Positions 9,835 to 19,421 of a stretch of DNA of 64,000 bases are shown piece after piece. The notes beneath the pieces were generated by a model, which was not told the origin of the DNA, did not search any database, and saw nothing but the letters and a program-made list of their open reading frames with translations. Within the stretch, counting starts at the first letter, position 1. Each line of letters opens with the position of its first letter. A program made the translations under genes and the position numbers. This stretch comes from Pseudomonadota bacterium (GTDB lineage: Bacteria; Desulfobacterota; Desulfobacteria; Desulfobacterales; Desulfobacteraceae). The stretch spans positions 19,923 through 83,922 of the forward strand of contig JAHJLN010000160.1 in the NCBI GenBank assembly GCA_018821715.1, read 5' to 3'.

Positions 9835-10054
9835 GGCCAACGCACGCTTTTTTATCATTTGACCGATCATGGGACCGTCTCAGTGTTTTGCTATCTATTG
9901 CGATGCCCTGGCCTTTTATCTGTTCTGTCACAGATTCAATCCAACGCTTAAAACTATTTTGGAATTAATTGGGGCTCATTTTTTCAAAAATCCTGCCAAA
10001 AGTGTCATGCGAAGATATTCCATGAGGCAGTTCTATAAATTTTGAAAGCCATTT
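9835..10054 (-). pseudogene. ISAs1-type transposase remnant
   Basis: My minus-strand translation: KWLSKFIELPHGISSHDTFGRIFEKMSPN*FQNSFKRWIESVTEQIKGQGIAIDSKTLRRSHDRSNDKKACVG. Matches the ISAs1/H-repeat pattern FLELPNGIPSHDTFGRVF...IAIDGKTLRRSHDR; in-frame TAA and no complete ORF. Confidence 0.75.
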
Positions 10055-10130
10055 ACACTTCTCAAGCAGTCAGGACGACTGCTTGAGATTTAACGAAATC
10101 CCCCTTGCCCTGTAGTCGTGCATACATGGG

Positions 10131-11285
10131 TTATAGTGATCCTTTGGCCAGCATTCTTCCAATAATCATGCGCAGAATTTCAGACGTGCCTTCTACAATC
10201 TGTAATAATTTGGCCCCTTGATAATACCGTGATACCGGATATTCTTCCATGTATCCGTAACCACCGTGAATCTGAACCGCGTCACTGGCTACTTTTTCCA
10301 ACATTTCCGTAGCATATAGTTTAGCTGCAGTGGCCTCAAAAGCATGGGGAATACCCTTATCCTTCATCCAGGCGGCTTTAAGATATTGGTTCCTGGCAAG
10401 CTCTATGGACACAGCCATGTCTGCCAGCTTGAACTGGATGGACTGAAAATCAAAGATGGGTCGGCCGAATTGCTTTCTTCCTCTGGCATGGCGCAAGGAT
10501 TCGTCCAGACAGGCCTGGGCCAGCCCCACTGCCACAGCGGCAATACTGATACGACCGGTTTCCAGCACACTCAAATGCTGTGAAAAACCACGCTCCGGAT
10601 TTCCCAAAAGATTATCCGCCGGGATGGTGCAATTGGAAAGAATCACTTCATGGGTAGCCGAGGCGTGCCAGGCATTTTTTCGATACCGTTCACCCAGTTT
10701 AAATCCTGGTGCCTCTTTTGGGACGATAAAGGTGGCAATCACCTCCTTGCCGCTATCAAGCCGGGTATTGGCTGCCACAAGAACCAGGGATGCGTTGTCC
10801 AGTCCGATATTGGTGATAAATTGTTTGGTGCCGTTAAGGACCCAGTTGCCACCAATCCGTTCAGCAGTTGTGGACAGGGAACCTGCATCTGAACCTGAAT
10901 CCGGTTCAGTAAGACCGAACGCACCAATTTTGACCCCTTCCACTAAAGGAATAAGCCATTTTTGCTTCTGTTCTTCAGTACCGAAAACAAATAGTTCCTG
11001 GGCTGCAATGCTGGTGGTAACGTCCAGCATTGCACCCAGGGTGATGTCAGCCCGGGATATTTCCTCAATCACCAGATGGGTGCTTACCCAGTCCCCATCC
11101 ATGCCGCCGTACGCTTCCGGGAACGGAATGCCCATCAACCCCAGATCAGCCATCTTCTCCATGAGATCATAAGGATATTCCCCGGTTCTTTCCATCTCTT
11201 CGGCCCTGGGCGCGATTTCCTTTCGTGCAAAGTTCCGAACCTCATCTCGAATCATCTTTTGTTCTTTTGTCAGCTCAAAGTACAT
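10131..11285 (-). CDS. Acyl-CoA dehydrogenase
   Basis: 384 aa; GAFGLTEPDSGSDAGSLSTTA, RKQFGRPIFDFQSIQFKLADMA, QIHGGYGYMEEYPVSRYYQGAKLLQIVEGTSEILRMIIGR. Confidence 0.95.
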   Translation of the reverse strand: MYFELTKEQKMIRDEVRNFARKEIAPRAEEMERTGEYPYDLMEKMADLGLMGIPFPEAYGGMDGDWVSTHLVIEEISRADITLGAMLDVTTSIAAQELFVFGTEEQKQKWLIPLVEGVKIGAFGLTEPDSGSDAGSLSTTAERIGGNWVLNGTKQFITNIGLDNASLVLVAANTRLDSGKEVIATFIVPKEAPGFKLGERYRKNAWHASATHEVILSNCTIPADNLLGNPERGFSQHLSVLETGRISIAAVAVGLAQACLDESLRHARGRKQFGRPIFDFQSIQFKLADMAVSIELARNQYLKAAWMKDKGIPHAFEATAAKLYATEMLEKVASDAVQIHGGYGYMEEYPVSRYYQGAKLLQIVEGTSEILRMIIGRMLAKGSL

Positions 11286-11390
11286 TCTTTTTCCTTTTTT
11301 TATATATTAAAACTATTTAATATTCGACTGTCGTAATCCTAACCTATGATGCCGAACATCTCGCTGTTTGCCTGAAAACTGCAGGTTCGT

Positions 11391-11801
11391 TCAATGCAAA
11401 AGTGAAAACAAGGGCCTTGCCGCCTCTCCACTTGAATATCGGTCACCTGGAAATACCTTGTGGCCGAGTCTTACCCGTCTGTCGATCAAACGCATATCAG
11501 CCTCAACAGGATCGATGCCCGAAAGATTTCCTGCAATCCAGGGACCTTCATCAAGTTCGACCATGACGATGACATAGGGTGCTTCCACCTCCCTGCCCAT
11601 AGGAGCAACATAGGTTGTGGTAAAGGTGACTATCTTTCCTGTGCCGCTCATCTCGACCACTGAAAGATCTGTTTTGGCACACGCCTGGCAGGTCATTTTC
11701 GGTGGACAGGTAATGGTGCTGCAACCCGCACATCTGAGCCCCAGCAACTTATTTTTTTTTAATGCATTGCTATAGGTTTGAAAATTGAGTATCTGTTCCA
11801 T
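11391..11801 (-). CDS. Zn-ribbon/OB-fold (DUF35) protein, thiolase partner
   Basis: 136 aa; CAGCSTITCPPKMTCQAC rubredoxin-like Zn ribbon followed by an OB fold; adjacent to a thiolase gene. Confidence 0.88.
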   Translation of the reverse strand: MEQILNFQTYSNALKKNKLLGLRCAGCSTITCPPKMTCQACAKTDLSVVEMSGTGKIVTFTTTYVAPMGREVEAPYVIVMVELDEGPWIAGNLSGIDPVEADMRLIDRRVRLGHKVFPGDRYSSGEAARPLFSLLH

Positions 11802-11825
11802 AATTGATCCATCTCCGTTTATTGT

Positions 11826-13001
11826 TTACTCTGATTTTAGAACCAGATTAACGATAACGCCGTCACCGCCCAGCGTGTCCACAAGTCCAACCTTGGCACC
11901 TTCAACTTGTCTTCCCTGGCTCACAAGATCTCCTCTTAATTGGCTGACGATTTCATAGACCTGGGATGCGCCTGTGGCACCAATGGGGTGGCCTTTGGAT
12001 TTCAGACCACCTGAAATATTTATGGGAATCCTGCCGGCAAGATCTGTTTCCTTTTTTTCCCATAGTTCGCCACCTTTGCCGAAATCAGCAAATCCCAGAC
12101 TTTCGGCGGCAATGATGCTGGCGATGCTGAAGCAATCATGAAGTTCGCACACATCAATATCATCAGGACCGACACCGGCCATTTTATAGGCTTGTTTCAC
12201 CGATACCTCCCGGGCTTTCAACCGCGGCAGGTACTTGTATTGCGAGCTGAGCATTCCGGATGATGCCTGGCCCACACCGGCAATATAAACCGGTTTATCC
12301 GTGAGTTTTTTGGCGACCTCTTCCGATGCCAGGACAAGCGCTGCAGCACCATCGGAAAAAGGACAGCAGTCGAGCAATTGCAGTGGTGTTGTCACCATAA
12401 AACCATTGAGCACCTTATCAATGGTGATCTTTTTTTGAAACTGGGCATGGGGATTGAGAATGCCGTATTCGTGGGATTGCACAGAAACCATAGCCATCTG
12501 TTCCTTGAGCTTCTCCAATGGGATGCCGTACCGTGAGGCATATAGATGGGTAAGCATTGCAAAAAAGGAAGGAAACGTGAATCCTGAGGGATACTCATAT
12601 CGGGCGTCATGAAACATGGCAAAGGTTCGTGTTGCCAAGGCAGTCCCCATGGCTGTGGCTTTTTCAACACCACCAGCCAGGACAATATCATAGGCACCGG
12701 AAGCCACCCACATAAATGCATCCCGGATAGCCATGGTTGCTGAAGCACAAGCCCCTTCAAAGCGGCTGGCCGGAACATTGAAACAACCGATATTATCCGC
12801 AAGATAGGACTGAATCATTCCCTGGCCCTCGGAAAAATCACCCAGAACATTCCCGCAGAAGATAGCCTGGATATCTTTGGATTTCAAATTCGAACGAATG
12901 ATGGCATCCATGGAGGCTTCGGACAACAGCTCAAGCTGGGTTCTGGGTGAATCGGAAACAAATTGGGTATGTCCCATACCGACAACGGCAACTTTTCTCA
13001 T
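11826..13001 (-). CDS. Thiolase-family acyl-CoA acetyltransferase (SCP2-like type)
   Basis: GACASATMAIRDAFMWVASGAYDIVLAGGVEKAT...VCELHDCFSIASIIAAE...NISGGLKSKGHPIGATGASQ; start moved to MRKVAVVGMGHTQF. Confidence 0.93.
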   Translation of the reverse strand: MRKVAVVGMGHTQFVSDSPRTQLELLSEASMDAIIRSNLKSKDIQAIFCGNVLGDFSEGQGMIQSYLADNIGCFNVPASRFEGACASATMAIRDAFMWVASGAYDIVLAGGVEKATAMGTALATRTFAMFHDARYEYPSGFTFPSFFAMLTHLYASRYGIPLEKLKEQMAMVSVQSHEYGILNPHAQFQKKITIDKVLNGFMVTTPLQLLDCCPFSDGAAALVLASEEVAKKLTDKPVYIAGVGQASSGMLSSQYKYLPRLKAREVSVKQAYKMAGVGPDDIDVCELHDCFSIASIIAAESLGFADFGKGGELWEKKETDLAGRIPINISGGLKSKGHPIGATGASQVYEIVSQLRGDLVSQGRQVEGAKVGLVDTLGGDGVIVNLVLKSE

Positions 13002-13048
13002 AATTATTCTCCTATACAATTTTCAGCGTAAATCCACTAATCGATCTG

Positions 13049-13840
13049 CTATTTACAAATAAATTTTGGTATTCGCTTTTCAATAAATGCAGCCATTCCC
13101 TCTTTTTGATCATGTGTGGCAAAAAGCCATTCAAAACACCGGGTTTCATATTTAAGAGCTGAATAAAGATCCATATTCATGCCGTCGTTGACAGCCATTT
13201 TTGTCATCTTCAAGGCAAATGCCGGTTTTAAGGAGCATTTGGCCGCCATTGCTCCGGCCGCATCCATCAAAGAAGCCGTGGGCACGACCTTATTCACTAG
13301 TCCGATACGAAGGGCTTCCTTCGCATCAATGGATTCACCGGTATACAATAGCTCTTTTGCTTTCCCGACACCGACAAGTCTTGGGAGACGCTGAGTTCCG
13401 CCTCCCCCCGGAATGACACCGATATTAATTTCAGGTTGTCCGAAAATAGCGGTTTCAGAGGCGATACGGATATCGCACGCCAGGGCCAATTCACACCCAC
13501 CCCCGAGTGCCAACCCGCTGATGGCGGCAATAACCGGTACCAAAAAGCCTTCAATGGTATTAAACAGTGCATGTACCCGGGTGATAAACCGATGTGCCTC
13601 AACCGGCGTGGTTATCCGACAGATTTCCCTGATATCCCCACCTGCGGCAAAGACCTTTTCACTGCCGCAGATAATGACCGCCGTAAGGGCCTGGTCATCA
13701 GCCAATTCATCAAAGGCATGGTGCAGTTCTTTTACCAGTTCACTATCCAGAGCGTTCATGCTTTGGGGCTTGTTTAATGTAATGATCCCTATGCCCTCAT
13801 TTTTTTCGCAGATAATCGTGTTAAAATTCATCCTTTTCAT
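13049..13840 (-). CDS. Enoyl-CoA hydratase/isomerase
   Basis: 263 aa; crotonase motifs VFAAGGDIREI, AAISGLALGGGCELALACDIRIASETAIFGQPEINIGVIPGGGGTQRLPRLVG. Confidence 0.95.
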   Translation of the reverse strand: MKRMNFNTIICEKNEGIGIITLNKPQSMNALDSELVKELHHAFDELADDQALTAVIICGSEKVFAAGGDIREICRITTPVEAHRFITRVHALFNTIEGFLVPVIAAISGLALGGGCELALACDIRIASETAIFGQPEINIGVIPGGGGTQRLPRLVGVGKAKELLYTGESIDAKEALRIGLVNKVVPTASLMDAAGAMAAKCSLKPAFALKMTKMAVNDGMNMDLYSALKYETRCFEWLFATHDQKEGMAAFIEKRIPKFICK

Positions 13841-13861
13841 CCTTTCCTTTTAACCAGCTGC

Positions 13862-14629
13862 TTAGCGAGCAGCCATGCGTATGGCGGCATCCAATCTTAT
13901 GGTCTCGCCGTTTAACTGGGGATTGCCGATGACATGCATGGCAAGCCGCGCAAACTCTGATGGACGGCCCAACCGTTTGGGGAAGGGAATCATTTTTACC
14001 AGCGAAGTTTTTGCATTTTCAGGTAATCCGGACAGCATGGGTGTTTCGAACAGGCCCGGTGCAATTGTCATCACGCGGATCCCATACTCACTAAACTCCC
14101 GTGCAATGGGGAGCGTTAACCCCACTACTCCGGCTTTTGACGCCGCATAAGCGGCCTGCCCTATTTGACCTTCATAAGCAGCCACCGAGGCTGTATTGAT
14201 AACAACCCCTTTTTCACCATCACCATTGGGCACGTTTAAAACCATTTTTTCAGCAGCCAGCCGAATGATATTCATCGTGCCCATGAGATTGATATTGACG
14301 ACTTTAAAAAACCCGCTCATTGACATAGGACAGCCCCTGTTGAGAACTTTGGCAGGGTTGACAACGCCGGCACAATTAACGGCAAAGTGTATGGCACCAA
14401 AACTCACCATGGTTTGATGAATCGCAGCTGCAACATGATTTTCATCTATCACGTCTATTTTGCAGAAAATAGTTGAAGGGCCCAGCTCAGAAACGATTTT
14501 TTGTCCTCTGTCCTCATCAAAATCCAGTATGGCGACTTTGGCTCCCTCTTTTACAAACCCTCGGACGCACGCTTCACCCAAACCCGAAGCACCGCCGGTG
14601 ACAATGGCTACGTGATCCCTTATTTCCAT
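13862..14629 (-). CDS. SDR-family 3-hydroxyacyl-CoA dehydrogenase
   Basis: 255 aa; VAIVTGGASGLGEACVRGF, NCAGV, YAASKAGVVGLTLPIARE; resembles the type-10 17beta-HSD / 3-hydroxyacyl-CoA DH group. Confidence 0.92.
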   Translation of the reverse strand: MEIRDHVAIVTGGASGLGEACVRGFVKEGAKVAILDFDEDRGQKIVSELGPSTIFCKIDVIDENHVAAAIHQTMVSFGAIHFAVNCAGVVNPAKVLNRGCPMSMSGFFKVVNINLMGTMNIIRLAAEKMVLNVPNGDGEKGVVINTASVAAYEGQIGQAAYAASKAGVVGLTLPIAREFSEYGIRVMTIAPGLFETPMLSGLPENAKTSLVKMIPFPKRLGRPSEFARLAMHVIGNPQLNGETIRLDAAIRMAAR

Positions 14630-14746
14630 ATCTCATCTTCCTTTCCTAATTAACTTAGATTGTTTGATACTTTTGATTCAACCGCAGGGTTGTCGGGCCT
14701 GATTTAGTGACGACCAAAACTATCTGCATGTTCATGCACTTATGTT

Positions 14747-14763
14747 AGCAATTGATGTGCCAG
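14747..14763 (-). promoter_or_regulatory. Sigma54 (RpoN) -24/-12 promoter for the 14629->10131 operon
   Basis: Minus strand reads cTGGCACATCAATTGCTa = TGGCAC-N5-TTGCT. Confidence 0.85.
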
Positions 14764-14829
14764 AAAAGTAAGTCACTGAAATTGCAGTGATTATGATTTT
14801 AATTCAATTTTAAATATGCAATTGGGGCA

Positions 14830-14859
14830 GGACACCTGTCTTTTAAAAAGGACACTTGA
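14830..14859. promoter_or_regulatory. Candidate activator-binding UAS (GGACAccTGTCt plus half-site GGACAct)
   Basis: GGACACCTGTCT at 14830-14841 and GGACACTTGA at 14850-14859; the same motif occurs as GGACACATGTCC at 17288-17299 upstream of the other sigma54 promoter. Confidence 0.55.
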
Positions 14860-14947
14860 TTATCATTCTTCATCATGAGACTATATAGGATCGATAAATA
14901 GTTCACTCTCTGCCAAAACCAGACAGGCAGATTAAAAAGGAGATGCA

Positions 14948-17062
14948 ATGAAAATAATGTCGCTTGAAAATATTATGCGCAAATCATTTGTAACGCTTTC
15001 CCCTGAGGATGATCTGCAAAAGGCCGCCCAACTAATGCGTTCGATCAAGCTGGATGTTCTTCCCGTGACCAACAAGGAGGGTCAGCTGCTGGGAATTATG
15101 GCCAAAGCCAATATTTTTGATGCCGTGTCTGCCGGTTTGCATCCCAACACCCTTATTAAAGAATTATTTAGAAAAGATGACGTTGTCACCTTGCAACAGG
15201 ACATGTCCTATGAAGATGCCGCTAAAAATGTTCGTGAAAGCCAGGCCGGATCTGCAATCCTCATCGATAAAAACGGGAAGGCGACCGGCATTTTCACTAA
15301 AGCAAGATGGATCATGGCAATGTTCCAGCAGGAGGAATTGCTCAACAGCCGGTTGCGGGCGATTCTCGACACCATGCACAATGGGTTGATCGTTATAGAT
15401 GCCGACGGTTTTATCACGGCCGTGAATGCAGCTGCTGAGAAGATGCTTTCTGTCAGGTCTTCCGGAGTCAAGGGGAAACCGGTGGACATCCTGTTTAAAG
15501 ATTTACATCTGGATGACGTACTCACAAAAGGCAATGTATTTATAGACATCAAGCAGACCATTGATCGCTCAGCCTTGCTGTGCAATGTAACACCCATTAT
15601 CAATGATTCCCAGATCAATGGCGCGGTGATCGTTTTCCAGGATACCACGGATATTGATCAGGTTGCCTCAAAACTGGAGAGTGTGACGAAACTCTACAAG
15701 ACCCTGGATTCGATCATGGAAATTGCCTATGACGGAATAGTTGTGGTGGATGCAAAAGGAACCATCTTAATGGTGAATGGTGCTGCTGAAAAATTTTTCC
15801 GGATTTCTCATAAAAAAATGATCGGCCGACCGGTAAACAAGGTTATTGAAAACACACAGGTTCATGTGGTTGCTCGAACCGGCGTGGCTCAAATCAACCA
15901 GTTGCAGTTTATCGGCGGCATTCCCTATGTTGTATCCAGCATGCCGATTATCCGGGAAGGAATTGTCATAGGAGCTGTGGGGAAAATTTTATTCCGGCAT
16001 CTTGACCAGGTTCGCGATCTTGCAAAAAAGCTGGAAGATCTGGATCATAACAGGGCACTATACCAAAGCAAAACAAGTGACAACCAGGACGGGCGATTCG
16101 GATTTGACCGAATTGTCACATCAGATCCGGAATTCTTGCAGATCAAGGAAGAAGCAGCAATTGTGGCCAAAAGACCGTCCAATATCCTGGTTACCGGGGA
16201 AAGCGGAACCGGCAAGGAACTCATTGCCCAGGCTATTCATGAGACCAGTTTCTGCAGCAAAGGAAGGATTGTTAAAGTCAATTGTGCTGCAATTCCGGAC
16301 AACCTGCTGGAATCAGAATTCTTCGGATATGTACCCGGCGCGTTTACCGGCGCACAAAAAAACGGAAGAAAAGGTAAAGTTGCGCTGGCAGATGGGGGGA
16401 CCTTATTTTTAGATGAAATCGGAGATATGTCCTTAAACCTGCAAAGCAAACTCTTGCGGGTTCTCCAGGAAAGAAGTTTCGAACCCCTGGGTTCCGATAA
16501 AACCATACATGTAAATCTGCGGATTATCGCAGCCACCAACCAGAATCTGGAACGATTGGTCAGTAAAGGACTATTCCGTTCGGATTTATATTACCGGCTT
16601 AATGTGATCCGCTTGATCGTACCGCCACTTCGAAAAAGAGCCGGTGACATCCAGTTGCTGTTTCATTTCTTTCTGGAAAAATACAATCGTATTTTCGGAA
16701 CAAGTATCCGCAGCGTTTCCAAGACTGTTTGTGAGATACTTGATGCGCACCACTGGCCGGGCAACGTCCGGGAGCTGGAAAATGTTGTAGAACGTGTTGT
16801 TAATCTGGCAAGATCTGAAAAAATAGATGTTGGTGACCTTCCGCCTTATCTCAAAGAGCAAAACAAAAAGGAACTTTCAAACGAAAACTTGGCATCTGGG
16901 CCCAAGCTATTGGTCAACAGCCGGGATGACCATGAACGGGACATGATCATTGCCGCATTGGAAAATGTGGGCGGCAATAAAGCAAAAGCTGCGAGGAAGT
17001 TAGGGATCAGCCGATCATGGTTATATGAAAAAATGAATCGGATAGGATTACAAACCAAGTGA
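14948..17062 (+). CDS. Sigma54-dependent transcriptional activator: tandem CBS - PAS - PAS - AAA+ - Fis HTH
   Basis: 704 aa; N-terminal CBS pair (MSLENIMRKSFVTLSPEDDLQKAAQLM...), PAS domains, GESGTGKELIAQAIH, GAFTGAQ, FLDEIGDMSL, C-terminal NKAKAARKLGISRSWLYEKM. Confidence 0.95.
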   Translation: MKIMSLENIMRKSFVTLSPEDDLQKAAQLMRSIKLDVLPVTNKEGQLLGIMAKANIFDAVSAGLHPNTLIKELFRKDDVVTLQQDMSYEDAAKNVRESQAGSAILIDKNGKATGIFTKARWIMAMFQQEELLNSRLRAILDTMHNGLIVIDADGFITAVNAAAEKMLSVRSSGVKGKPVDILFKDLHLDDVLTKGNVFIDIKQTIDRSALLCNVTPIINDSQINGAVIVFQDTTDIDQVASKLESVTKLYKTLDSIMEIAYDGIVVVDAKGTILMVNGAAEKFFRISHKKMIGRPVNKVIENTQVHVVARTGVAQINQLQFIGGIPYVVSSMPIIREGIVIGAVGKILFRHLDQVRDLAKKLEDLDHNRALYQSKTSDNQDGRFGFDRIVTSDPEFLQIKEEAAIVAKRPSNILVTGESGTGKELIAQAIHETSFCSKGRIVKVNCAAIPDNLLESEFFGYVPGAFTGAQKNGRKGKVALADGGTLFLDEIGDMSLNLQSKLLRVLQERSFEPLGSDKTIHVNLRIIAATNQNLERLVSKGLFRSDLYYRLNVIRLIVPPLRKRAGDIQLLFHFFLEKYNRIFGTSIRSVSKTVCEILDAHHWPGNVRELENVVERVVNLARSEKIDVGDLPPYLKEQNKKELSNENLASGPKLLVNSRDDHERDMIIAALENVGGNKAKAARKLGISRSWLYEKMNRIGLQTK

Positions 17063-17287
17063 ATAATGGCCCTGCAAAAATCATCTACAGATAATGCTTC
17101 GGCAAATTTTTTCACTTAAATTTGTATCAGACCCAAGATCAAACTATAGTTGATCTCCCCGCTATAAAGCGATTTTAGAATCGTGTTTCAATTTTCAAAA
17201 ACAAGCGTATTTTATCTGTTTTTATTTCAAAATGACCCTATTTATAAATAGGTGAACAATTCCTCTATAAAGCCAGTCCTCATTACC

Positions 17288-17299
17288 GGACACATGTCC
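17288..17299. promoter_or_regulatory. Candidate activator-binding UAS (GGACA-CA-TGTCC)
   Basis: 5-bp inverted repeat with 2-nt spacer, 65 bp upstream of the -24 element; matches the UAS at 14830. Confidence 0.55.
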
Positions 17300-17363
17300 T
17301 GTATAGCGAACTCACTCCAGGTATTAAAAAATAAAAATATAAGTAATTTCAGACTGTTATGTA

Positions 17364-17380
17364 TTGGCACGTCAATTGCT
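17364..17380 (+). promoter_or_regulatory. Sigma54 (RpoN) -24/-12 promoter for the 17439-> operon
   Basis: tTGGCACGTCAATTGCT = TGGCAC-N5-TTGCT, about 60 nt upstream of the ATG at 17439. Confidence 0.87.
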
Positions 17381-17438
17381 AAACTTAAGTCAGAAAGTAA
17401 AGCTTTTTTTTTGATAAATTAAAATCAGAGGGGGTTAA

Positions 17439-19421
17439 ATGTCTGAAGCTTCAAATCCAGCAGGTACTCGATACTATGATACCATGGATACGTTACCCAA
17501 AATATTGCTTTATAATGCCCACGAAAGAAAAGACAGAACCTGCATGCGGGAAAAAGATTTGGGTATCTGGCAAACCTGGACTTGGAGTGAAATGGCCAAG
17601 GAAATTAAAATACTGGCCTGTGCCCTTGCAGCAAAAGGGTTTAAGAGAAATGATAAATTGGGCATCATTGGAAACAATCGAGCCAGATTATATTGGTCCA
17701 TGGCGGCAGCACAATGTCTGGGAGGAATTCCGGTGCCCTTATATCAGGACTCTACCGCCAATGAAATAATCGGTATATTAATTGATTCCGACGTCAGTTT
17801 TATCGTTGTTGAAGATCAGGAACAAGTCGATAAGATACTGGAAATATGGGATAAATGTCCTTTAATTCGCCATGTGGTTTATGAAGATCCCAGAGGAATG
17901 TTTCAATACAACCAGCCCTTTTTAAATGACTTTGAATCCATGATGGCCTTAGGCAGAAGATACGACCGGGAACACCCCGATTTCTTCTTGCAGGAGGTTG
18001 ATAAAGGATCTGGTGAAGATGTGGGGGTTTTCCTGTTCACGTCAGGAACAACTGGAAAACCCAAAGGCGTGGTGATGACCTACAATAATATTATTATTAC
18101 GGCCAGAAACACGATTGAACTTGAGAAGTTATCACAAAAAGATGAACTGATTGCCTACTTGCCCATGGCCTGGGTTGGAGACTATTTATTTTCATTTGCT
18201 CAGTCCTATGTTGCTGGGTTTTGCGTCAATTGTCCTGAAAATACTGAAACCATTGAGGCTGACAGGCGTGAAATCGGGCCGAGCTATTATTTCGGCCCCC
18301 CTCCGATCTGGGAAAATTTGTTGACCCGAATAATGATACGAATGGAAGATGCATTTTGGGTTCAAAAAAAAGTATTTCATTTTTTTATGGGGGTTGCAAA
18401 AAAAACCGGGGCCAGGATCCTAAACAAGGAGTCCGTCTCTTTGTTGGCCCGATGGCTCTATGCTGTCGGAGATATCCTTATTTATGCGCCATTGAAAAAC
18501 GCTTTAGGGATAAGCAATGTACGTCTGGCCTATACAGCCGGTGAAGCCATCGGGCCGGATTTGTTCGATTTTTATCGATCCCTTGGAATCAACATCAAAC
18601 AGCTTTACGGCCAAACAGAAGCCTTTGTTTTTGTCTGTATTCAACCCGACGGCGAAATTTATTCCGACACTGTGGGAATCCCGGCACCCGAGGTGGAGGT
18701 AAAAATCACAAAAAAAGGTGAGGTCATGTATCGCAGCCCGGGTGTTTTTCATTCATACTATAAAAATCCTGAATCAACCGCTGACACAAAAACACCTGAC
18801 GGATGGGTATATACAGGGGATGCAGGTTTTTTCGATGCCCGGGGCCACCTTAAAATCATAGACAGGATTAAGGACGTCGGCAAATTTTCCAGTGGAGAAC
18901 TGTTCGCCCCGAAATACATTGAAAACAAGTTAAAATTTTTCCCCCACATTAAGGAAGTTGTTGCCTTTGGCAATGATCGGGATTTCGCAACGGCTTTTAT
19001 CTGTATCGACATGAATGCGGTCGGTGACTGGGCTGAACGACTCAACCTTTCTTATTCGGGATATGCCAGTCTGGCAGGCCATGAAGCGGTTTACCAATTA
19101 ATCAGAGAATCCATCGAAAAAATGAACAAGGATCTGGCCCTGGACGAGAAGCTGCGCCATTCCCAGGTCAAACGTTTTCTTCTCCTTCATAAAGAACTGG
19201 ATGCCGATGACGGCGAACTGACCCGGACACGAAAAGTCAGGCGTAAATTTATCAATGAAAAATACCCGGTTTTAATTGAAGCACTTTACTCAAATAAAGA
19301 TATTTGCAGATTTGAAGCAAAAGTGAAATTCGAAGATGGGCGAACAGGAATCATAGCAGCAAACTTGAAAATCTGGAAGGCAGCACTATTCGGATCAGAT
19401 GCAGTAAGGGAGGAAAAATGA
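17439..19421 (+). CDS. AMP-forming long-chain-type acyl-CoA synthetase
   Basis: 660 aa; FLFTSGTTGKPKGVVMTYNN, YGQTEAF, DGWVYTGDAGFFDARGHLKIIDRIKD. Confidence 0.93.
   Translation: MSEASNPAGTRYYDTMDTLPKILLYNAHERKDRTCMREKDLGIWQTWTWSEMAKEIKILACALAAKGFKRNDKLGIIGNNRARLYWSMAAAQCLGGIPVPLYQDSTANEIIGILIDSDVSFIVVEDQEQVDKILEIWDKCPLIRHVVYEDPRGMFQYNQPFLNDFESMMALGRRYDREHPDFFLQEVDKGSGEDVGVFLFTSGTTGKPKGVVMTYNNIIITARNTIELEKLSQKDELIAYLPMAWVGDYLFSFAQSYVAGFCVNCPENTETIEADRREIGPSYYFGPPPIWENLLTRIMIRMEDAFWVQKKVFHFFMGVAKKTGARILNKESVSLLARWLYAVGDILIYAPLKNALGISNVRLAYTAGEAIGPDLFDFYRSLGINIKQLYGQTEAFVFVCIQPDGEIYSDTVGIPAPEVEVKITKKGEVMYRSPGVFHSYYKNPESTADTKTPDGWVYTGDAGFFDARGHLKIIDRIKDVGKFSSGELFAPKYIENKLKFFPHIKEVVAFGNDRDFATAFICIDMNAVGDWAERLNLSYSGYASLAGHEAVYQLIRESIEKMNKDLALDEKLRHSQVKRFLLLHKELDADDGELTRTRKVRRKFINEKYPVLIEALYSNKDICRFEAKVKFEDGRTGIIAANLKIWKAALFGSDAVREEK

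Noticed and set aside
9964-9990. In-frame stop in the ISAs1-like reading considered as recoding
   Set aside because: The stop is TAA, and the reading frame is incomplete at both ends, so simple decay explains it.
10456-11172. 238-aa plus-strand ORF
   Set aside because: Antisense to the acyl-CoA dehydrogenase gene; no recognisable domain.
17237-17252. CCTATTTATAAATAGG palindrome
   Set aside because: Perfect but AT-rich; could be an operator or weak hairpin, with no second copy near the other sigma54 promoter to support a role.
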